This document shows, piece after piece, positions 53,171 through 64,000 of a stretch of 64,000 bases of DNA. The stretch's first letter is position 1. Each line of letters opens with the position of its first letter. The DNA lies in the NCBI RefSeq assembly GCF_021347895.1, contig NC_067124.1, forward strand, positions 19,768,521-19,832,520, in the 5' to 3' direction. This stretch comes from Acanthochromis polyacanthus. Lineage: Eukaryota; Chordata; Actinopteri; Pomacentridae. The notes beneath the pieces are model-generated. The model worked only from the letters and a program-made list of their open reading frames with translations. It ran no database searches and had not been told where the DNA came from. The position numbers and the translations under genes are program-made.

Positions 53171-54749
53171 TCTTACAGTATATATGTATATATATATAAT
53201 GCATGCGATATTTATGAGCAACCGAACCGCCCCAAAAAGCAGCGGTTAAGTACACTGCTAGAAGAGAAAAATCTCCAATTCTGCAGTCAAAGCAGCAAAC
53301 CAGAGAGGAGGAGACCCACAGAGTCGTGTCAGTCCCACATCTACTGAAAAGTTAATGTGAAACCATCTTTAATACTCTGTGTCTGCTTCGTTTTGCCTTT
53401 TTCTCCACTCCGTTTCTTCTACTGTCTCTCTCTCGCTCTCATACACCCATCATAATGAGATGCCCCTCATTATGAAAAGATCTAGCTGGATTATCTCCCT
53501 TCTGCCTTCTTTTCCCCTTGTTCTCACCTTACCTACTGCTGTATTCTGGACATCAAACCGGCAGCCTGTTTCTCTCTCCGACTCTCCCCTACTTATCCCT
53601 GATTCTCAAAGAGCATTCTTTAACACCCAGTGCACAAACTTGCCTCTGTGTCTACTCTCTGTGTGTTTTTGAAAGACAGAAAAAGGGAATAACAGGATCC
53701 AAGACAGCAAGAGAAAAGAACAAAGAAAATAAGAAAGGGGAAGAAAGGGAGGGAAAGACTGAGGAATAAGAGACAGTGTGTGTGTCGATGTGTGCAAAAC
53801 CAGTCTTACCTACATGACAGCCACTATCATTCACTAACTAGAGCCTCTCACTGAAGCCACCATACCCTTCCATTTACCGACAGACGCTGCTTGTCTCTAA
53901 CCCAAACACGACTTGGGTGAAGAGTGATGGATATTCTGGGTAACTAAGGCCACTCTATACACCTGGATGATAGCGCTAGGAGTCCAGGGGATATGTGCTA
54001 AGATTTCAGCCAGTATGTGTCATAGAAACAATCCATAAAAATGTGCACCAGTGCCAACACTGTGATGAGGAGTATACACAGAGGATCATCATGAAGAGAG
54101 AAGGGGAAGAGGAGTCCAATGTGGTACCTGACGGACAAGGAATGTCAGTAGGTGCATGTGTGTGTGGTCCAAAACATATTTGGCCTCTAACAGGATTAGC
54201 GTGTTTGACTGTTGGCAAAGCAAACAGCGTCCAGCTGCAAGAAGACGCTGCCTCAATGTCATAAGGACTGAGTCACCTACAGCATGAGGTTATTACCAGT
54301 AACTTCCAGTTTTCATCACTTTCCATTGATCAGCAGCTTTTCCATGATGTTTAAAATAGATTTTCCATCCTTTTCTCTGCTGATCTCATCAGCAAAATTA
54401 TACTTCAAAACTGTGTTCAGAGAATCTGCAGATGCTTTTGTGGCTGCATGTGTATTTCAGATTTTGTTAAATGTTATTCAGTTGTATTTATTAGTTTATT
54501 TTGTTGAGCTTTAAGTCTGGCTTTATTAGGTAATTTACATGTTGTTTTCCATTCAATCTATTTTTATTAAATCTAGATTTATGATTCATTAGTCATTTGT
54601 GAAACGGCATACATGATGATATACAAATAGAGCGTTTGTAATCTTGTGAACAATCTTCACTGAAAATTCTACAACTCAAGATTGTCACTCTTACACTATC
54701 ACAAACTAACTACAAGAATCTAGAGTTAACTTGGATTAGTCAGGAAATA

Positions 54750-56384
<1,635 letters not shown>

Positions 56385-56513
56385 TAGCTTGTTAATTGTT
56401 GCTGGATGAAATAATTCACTAGTCAGTTCCTAATTACAAATACCATCACCATAGGGACAATGTGACTGCCGTACAGGGGTAGTAAGCCAGAGGGTCTGGA
56501 TATGTGAGTACAG

Positions 56514-56858
56514 TTGTGTCAGCGGGGCATGGCGGGGCTACCTCAATTCCCCAACACTGATAATGACCCGTTAATGTTCCAGACGAGTTCCAACTCAAAT
56601 ATGGCGCTCGCGGCTTTTCACGTTCACTCAGCACTTACATTAGTCTGCCAGCTCCACAAGAAGGGAACACTTTGCACTGCTCAGGAAATTCAGTTTGTTC
56701 CGTTTCATTTTGGCAGACAAATTCGCTCCATCTCAGAATTGTACCCAGGAGGAGCATATGAAAATCAGGAAAATAAACAGAAAGAGGTTCTCCAGTGGGT
56801 GCTCTTGGTAAAGAAGATTGTGTTTACCAAAGTGGTTAAAACCAAGTATGTGCAGTAG
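56514..56858 (+). other. Orphan 115-codon open frame with nearby poly(A) signal
   Basis: The open frame starts MCQRGMAGLPQFPNTD, has no recognisable domain, and ends in TAG at 56856-56858. AATAAA follows 17 nt later (56875-56880). I see no splice signals or promoter. It could be a retrocopy, a piece of an unknown element, or chance. I do not recognise the protein. Confidence 0.25.
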
Positions 56859-57049
56859 TTGTGGCTGCCTTGTGAATAAAGCTTTTACAAAACAGAGACA
56901 TAAAAAATAAGATTAAAAGGTGATCTTGGTCATTCTGTTGAATCTTTAGGAAAAGTACAATTATATATTTGCTTTTCTCTCCTACTGCTTGGATAGTTTG
57001 AGTAGGTGTCAGTTTAAGATGAATAGTGGCATGAGTACACTATACTGCA

Positions 57050-57051
<2 letters not shown>

Positions 57052-57133
<82 letters not shown>
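57052..57133. repeat. (GT)n microsatellite, 82 bp
   Basis: Uninterrupted GT run immediately left of the repeat block with telomere-like motifs. Confidence 0.95.
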
Positions 57134-57488
<355 letters not shown>

Positions 57489-58334
57489 AGGAGGGGGCAG
57501 GCTGGGTCAGACTACCAGTGTCAGGGTGGGTCCTTGTAAGGCCTGGAGTCTATCAACGCCTGACTGATGAGACAAGAACAGGTGCAGCCCAGGAAGGGCA
57601 GCTGCTGCAAAATGTACACACCAGACACATCAACGCACGTACACATCCCACACACCAACAATGAGTAAGGCAGAGAGTGAGAAAGACACAGTGGGACCTC
57701 AAACCTCAAAGATGGCAGGCAGGCAGAGACAGAGGGGGAAGTTTCCCAACAGGGAAAAAAGTCTGACAATTTGTAGAAGTAAAACTTTTAACAACCAGTT
57801 CAAAAAAGGCAAAAATATACACAGATTGTGAAAACCAGACAGACGTAGATACAGTGTACACACACTGTCTGTCTCCCTGGTGACTTCAAATAGTGTGTCT
57901 ATCAATACCAGATCCATGCATAGTAAACTAAGTACTGCCATGTCTGTTGGTTTCCTGCTAAGTGCTGACCTTTGACGGAGAAGAACTACTATGTATCTGA
58001 TGCTAATTAAAATCCCACTGTTTACAATATTCATGGGATTCAATTACAGACAGAAATGCCGGAGGAGTGAGGGAGAGAGAAGGAACACAAAATGCAGAGA
58101 AGAAAGAAAAACATAGGGGCAGAGACAATACTGGAGGGGAAACACTGTTATTAAAACAGCCATATGTTTAAAGAACAAATTATGGCATAAAGAGTTTTTT
58201 TTTTTTAATTTGTAACTCATTTACATATATCCTTTAATGCTAAAAAACTACATCCTAAGCTGAAGTCCCACCACATTATGGTAATCTGATAACACATCTA
58301 ATATCCTCACATACTGACAGTCTGATGCTGTACA

Positions 58335-58600
58335 CTACTTGTGGTGTCCAGTATGGGGTGCCTGATATTGTGAAAGTCCCCTTCATGATGGCTAAACAGC
58401 CCTGACTCATTGGGGCACCGACACAAGACCTCTAGGGGTGTCCTGTGGTGTCTGACGATGGGTGGTTGGCAGCAGATCCTTTGGGTCCTTGGCCAGCAAC
58501 CATGTTCAGGTGGGTGGTACATATCAAAGTAATGTGCACGAGCGCCATGACGCAAGGTTTCCCAGCAGAATATTGCGTTGTAACATAATGATCAATGTCA
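58335..58600 (-). pseudogene. Decayed Tc1/mariner-family remnant
   Basis: On the - strand, 'attctgctgggaaacctt' is followed by 'ttactttgatatgtaccaccca', then by 'aaaggatctgctgcc' and 'agaggtcttgtgtcggtgcccc'. These phrases occur in this order, but much further apart, in a common teleost Tc1-type transposase gene as I recall it. The middle, including the second catalytic Asp, would be deleted. Several stops are present. Confidence 0.45.
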
Positions 58601-58619
58601 TTCACTTGGCCAGCCAACG

Positions 58620-59694
<1,075 letters not shown>

Positions 59695-59719
59695 CATGTT
59701 GCAGCTGAAGGTTATCTAA

Positions 59720-62700
59720 ATCTCGCGAGGTAGACTGTGTTTTACAACTTTATTTATTGACACTAAAACCACCAGCTACTCTGGGCCTTTAAACGGTAGA
59801 AGACAGGAGATAGGGCACAGAAGGGACTGTATGGGGGAAACAAATTTTACTATGTTAGATAAAAATCCCTTAACCTTTTCTTGTGGTGTTTTTGCTTAAA
59901 CTGACTTCACTCTCTTTAATCATTCACATATCAACCTTTTTTTCTAGATATGTGTTTCATCTTTTGTGACTGAAGTGTAAGGCTTCTTTTCAAATATAAT
60001 GATACAATGCGTTTCACTTAAAGTGGATTCAGAGGTCGAGCTTCCTTTAAAACAAGTAAGCAGAGATTTAGGGCGAAGGAAGAAGAAGGGAACGAGGAAA
60101 TTAGTTTAGAATGTCTGATGTTCCCAGGGACTTGACGTTGACGTAATGCAGCTGAGTCAAACACAAGGCTATTAGCGATTAGCCAGGGTTCGCATCAGTC
60201 TTCTCCACTGCCATAAACTCTGCCATCTTCAGCATCTGTGCATCTTACTCATGGCCGTAAAATCCAGAGCCCCAAGTCATCACAAAGTTTGATGACTCTG
60301 CAAATGATGCCCAACTGCCAAGCCGCCTGCGAGCATGACAGCGGCTGTTGTGTTAGAGTGGAGGGCGAAGGGGTAACATCACAGCGTGCGCAGTTGCATC
60401 AAATAAATCACAGCTTTACTAGTGTGTGTGTTGTGTCATCTCACGGCAGTTTAGGAGCTCAAGACAAACAGTGTGAAGTGGGCTACAAGGTTGGCTCGTC
60501 ACACACTCTTTTGTCTATGGGGAGATTCCCCCCTTTCAGTCTAGCTGCTCTGGCAACGGGGTGAAAAGTCAACCCCATTTAAACACAGGAGTCCGGAGTT
60601 ATGTGGCCAATGAGAGTGTTTGTGTGTGTGTAGTGGAGGGTGTGTTTGTCCTCTCTGAACATGAGGCTGTGATTCAGGAAGAGAGAATCAGGACAAGGAT
60701 AGATGGTACGTACAAGGAGACGAAAAAACCAGACAGAGCGCATGAGCAGAATATGAATTCGCCCAGCTGACATTGCAGTCTTCCATCCCATTCTGCAGAA
60801 AGCAATAGTTGGAAAAAAATAAAACAAAGCTGAGACATCTTATAAAGAGATTATAAATAGAGCTATGAATGCATGAGTCTTGTGAGTTTTAGTGCTGTGT
60901 CAGTGCTTTTGAAAAAGTAGCTTTGATATATCGCTTCACTGATAAACCAAAGGATTCTCTGAGTGTCCTTCCCCATTAAAGTTAGCTGTGTAAAACTGAA
61001 CTCATCTCTCACACTGAATATCTAGGTCATTTATAAAGCTAATATCTTTTAGCTGACACAATCTGGTGCCATTATATCTGACTCCATTAACAGCGAGTTA
61101 GTGTGACAATAGCCAGTATCTTGCTCCTATTAGAGCTCACATTTGAATCTCAGTACAGTGGTGGTAACCAAAAAAAAGAAAAAAAAAAAAGCAGGGACAT
61201 AGCGGTGAATTACATGCAAGATCGGATAAAAATATCAAGTAGAATTTCATTACTTTTTGAATCAAAGGGCACAAAGCAGAGAGGGTCGCCAATTACCGCA
61301 GTATGTCTCCTCCTGGCTGCCTTTCATTTTCAGAGGGAACTCAATTTGGTGAAAGAGGAAAAGGAGAGAGAGGGTGTATGTGTCCTGATCGACTGAGAGA
61401 GAACCCAATCAGTGGATGTCACTAAAGGGGCAGAGATGAGAAAAGGTGTTAATATTTAATGTTTCAGGCCCCCTGAATCTGGGCCTCCATTCCCTCTTCT
61501 CTCTCTTCCTTCAAACCCTTTTGCCTCAGGCACTCCAATTAACATAGCCTGTCCTTTTCTCCCCCCTCTCTCCCAGTCTCTCTCGCTATTCTCCTCCTTC
61601 CTTGAAACACAGCCCCCGGCAAAAAAAAAAAAAAAAAAAAAAAAATTAGAAATAGGATAAGAGAGGAGGCAGGAATAGGGGGTAAGGCAGAAAAAAGCAA
61701 TGAGGAGGAGAGTTTGAGCAGAGTTAAGCAGTGTGATGAAAAGTTTGGATGGCAATAAGTCGAGAAAGTTAGAGGGTCTCAGGAAAGAGAGCGAGCAGGT
61801 GTGGGAAAAGAATGAGGAGTTAAAATGGAAGCAAAGGAGAAGGAAAAAGATGGAAGTGAGAGAAGGAGAGGGTCCCCTGTGTGTTTTCAATTCCACCAAG
61901 CCTCTACCTATTTATCAAGGTAAATGACTTGCTTTAATGGGCCCGAATGATATGCAGTGTTTGGCAGGGGCAATCTGCTTGCATATGTTGTCGCTAATGT
62001 TGCTGGCGTCTATAATGGGCTATCCTAATGAGGTGCATTCAGTGATGAGAGAGGTAGTAAAGATTATAAATTGCTCACAGGACCCCAGGAAAGCAAGGGC
62101 AGCCCTGGAAAGATGATGGATGAATGACAAGAGATTGACAATTGGTAGGGCACTTCTAGTAATTCAGTATTTTATCTTGTCATATAGAACTTTCAGAAAG
62201 CTGAGTGACTCAAAAGAGAGAGGGTTTATCCAGTATATTGAATTTTATTTTCTACTAAGAGCCAAGCTCCATAAATGCTAGACTCTGTTTCCCATGACAC
62301 AACCAAAAGCATTTTTTGATAAACACCTCTGTCGAGTAATATCTTGCCCCCAGTTTGTAAGAAAAATGCTTTCTGTTAGAATCTGTAGTGTTTAAGCACA
62401 AGATGATATCAGAATTGACATATTTTCCTCTAGAGACAAAACATTACACAACTGTTTTCACAAGATGATTAATAATCCACCAATAAGTGGTAAACTGACC
62501 TTTACGGGAAAGAGGTTCCCTTTGAATACACTGATTGCTACAAGGTGGAACTACAAATTCAGGTCTAATCATGACAGAATTATAAATCTCATTGAAATGC
62601 TGAAGGTTTGTAAACTTTATAGGATTCAGTGGTTTCTAAAGGCACTGTGGCAAATTAGACACTTACCTATCTCAAATGAAGATATTCCAATTTTTGCATT

Positions 62701-63170
62701 TCAGTATTTATTGCTCCATTTCCCTGAGTGCTGGCATCTCAGTAATTGTATCTATCTTGAGGTCAGTCATTTTCAAGGTGTAAAGGAAAATAATTGATAT
62801 AAAGAAGGATGGAAGAAAAAAATACAGAACAGCATGTCTGCAAGAGACTTTGACCTCAGCACTGTCCTTCTCATCTGTTTTTTTTGTTTTTTAATCAAAG
62901 GCAAAGCTCACATGGCTCTAGGTTGTTTTGGATTAGCAGGACAGTACAGAACAGGATGAATGCTGTTATGGCAATTTTGGATATAGCTTATCAAGGACTT
63001 CCGCTATCTCCTATAACAATTTTTCGTGACACTAGACCAAGACAGACGCATAAGAAATTCACTTTATACATAAATAATCTGCTTTCCCAATAATGCAATT
63101 ATGTGACAAACATACTCACTGGCTGTATTTTGCTTAGGAAAACATTTCTTTGCACAAAACCCTGAATATG
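59720..63170. other. Non-coding stretch, no gene seen
   Basis: No exon chain recognised on either strand. An A-run lies at 61621-61645, next to C/T-rich sequence; the long - strand frame there (61456-61899) runs through low-complexity Phe/Ser/Leu sequence and is not a credible protein. Confidence 0.4.
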
Positions 63171-63204
63171 AAATGCACCCAAGCCTGCTAGGATGAAGGG
63201 TTGG

Positions 63205-63270
63205 GTTTGATAGTAAATGTACAAAGTGCACAACTGAGACACAGGAGACCAGGGTTTGCATCCTCAGTCC
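63205..63270 (+). repeat. Possible tRNA-like SINE head fragment
   Basis: 'agaccagggtttgcatcc' resembles a B box with its flanks, preceded by 'gcacaactgagacacagg'. No A box or tail was identified. Confidence 0.3.
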
Positions 63271-63332
63271 AGTTATTTGTAGCCAACAAATGCAATTTAA
63301 GGTTATGTTTTAAAATATTAAATATGTTTTTC

Positions 63333-63488
63333 TGGGGCGACCTGATGGGCGAGTGGTTAGGATGGCCTAAGCAGTCCTCTTTTCGCCAGACCTCCACTGT
63401 ATGTCATTCCCTGCTTGATTTCTCTACATTTTATATCCATTTCTATGTTGCATCTAATAAAGCAAAATTTAAAAAAAAATAAAATAAA
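63333..63488 (+). mobile_element. tRNA-derived SINE
   Basis: Starts 'tggggcgacctgatgggcg' with the A-box-like 'gagtggttaggatgg', continues with 'tgtatgtcattccctgctt' and ends with 'ctaataaagcaaaat' and an A-rich tail. This is the layout of a widespread teleost SINE. The B-box region looks shortened and no target duplication was found. Confidence 0.65.
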
Positions 63489-63779
63489 TTCCCTAACCTT
63501 TACCAAGTGCTGCCACTTTCTCTTTATGTTAACATGAATGATATGTATGATCTGCCAATTAGTTATACGTAAATTACATTTCTATAGGACATAGAGCAGA
63601 ATGGCACATAGAACTTGATTCCAACTGGATTCAGGACTTGACAGAACATATTTTTTGTGACTCAACAAAAACGTAGTTTTGTCTGTTTTCATTTCAGTGC
63701 AGTTTGCCACTCAGAGTGTTTCATACTTTCAAAATGAAAACTTACTGACACTTCTGTCTTTTGCAGTCAGGCCAGATTG

Positions 63780-63870
63780 TCAGAGGGCGGAAAGAGAGAG
63801 GCGAGAGAGAGGGCGGGGAGGCTGACGCAGTATAAATAAAGGGAGAGACATTAAGACTACAGTTAATCTC
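63780..63870 (+). promoter_or_regulatory. Candidate promoter pointing out of the window
   Basis: GC-box-like 'gagggcggggagg' is followed within 25 nt by TATAAATA (about 63841-63848) and purine-rich 'gggagagac', the order of a TATA promoter on the + strand. Transcription would start near 63870. The gene itself would lie beyond the right edge. The nearby 'cttactgtgcag' could be an acceptor on this strand or, reversed, a GTAAGT donor on the other, so the strand is not settled. Confidence 0.4.
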
Positions 63871-64000
63871 ACTAAAAGGGTTAGGACAAAGTGCTGCCGC
63901 CTGTGCCGTCTCCACTGCTTCCCCTCTTCCTCTATCCTTGAATCAATTCATTCTGCAAGTCATTTCCCAACTTACTGTGCAGATAATACATGCATAGGGT

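Larger units (their letters stand above)
49090..54747. other. Probable MCAM intron 1 or upstream DNA, no exon seen
   Basis: I looked on the - strand for an exon with ATG, a hydrophobic leader and a phase-1 donor and found none I could defend. The stretch holds an interspersed-repeat fragment (about 51990-52230), a CT/TTTC tract (52660-52696) and a (CA)n tract (53144-53170). Confidence 0.4.

Noticed and set aside
61456..61899. 147-codon - strand frame considered as an MCAM leader exon
   Set aside because: Low-complexity Ser/Phe/Leu sequence across a poly(T) run; no signal-peptide start followed by a phase-1 donor.

Overview
The window is vertebrate nuclear DNA, most likely from a ray-finned (percomorph-type) fish. 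Genes are split by GT-AG introns, and the repeats are those of teleosts: Tc1-like transposons, tRNA-derived SINEs, TTAA-flanked MITEs and very long (CA)n tracts. The proteins also fit fish: a 14-kDa type apolipoprotein A-II, a fish apoC-II and an MCAM/CD146. No bacterial, organellar or viral features were seen. No search could be run, so all names come from reading the translated exons.

Region 1 (about 3.6-17.5 kb, + strand) holds three small secreted-protein genes in tandem. These are an apoA-II-like gene with a one-base frameshift, an intact apoC-II gene, and a five-exon trypsin-fold gene. The last has lost the zymogen activation site, the catalytic His and Asp and the oxyanion glycine, and has gained a threonine-rich tail. 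The two apolipoproteins act on plasma lipoproteins; the third is a secreted pseudoprotease of unknown role.

Region 2 (17.5-34 kb) is intergenic as far as I can see. It contains microsatellites, a broken Tc1-like transposon with TA target duplications (25.1-26.7 kb) and a tRNA-headed SINE flanked by a 12-bp target duplication (28.7-29.0 kb).

Region 3 (34.2-49.1 kb, - strand) is an MCAM (CD146) cell-adhesion gene. Fourteen coding exons plus a terminal stop-only exon can be joined in frame: five Ig domains, a 21-nt stalk microexon, one transmembrane helix and a short cytoplasmic tail. The signal-peptide exon was not found and lies upstream, above 49.1 kb or beyond the window.

Region 4 (49.1-64 kb) is probably MCAM intron 1 and/or intergenic DNA. 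It carries a second Tc1-like copy with an intact 350-codon transposase frame, a decayed Tc1-family remnant, an interstitial telomere-like block between two (GT)n tracts, a 129-bp (CA)n tract, a SINE, and a TATA-containing promoter candidate on the + strand at 63.8 kb pointing out of the window.
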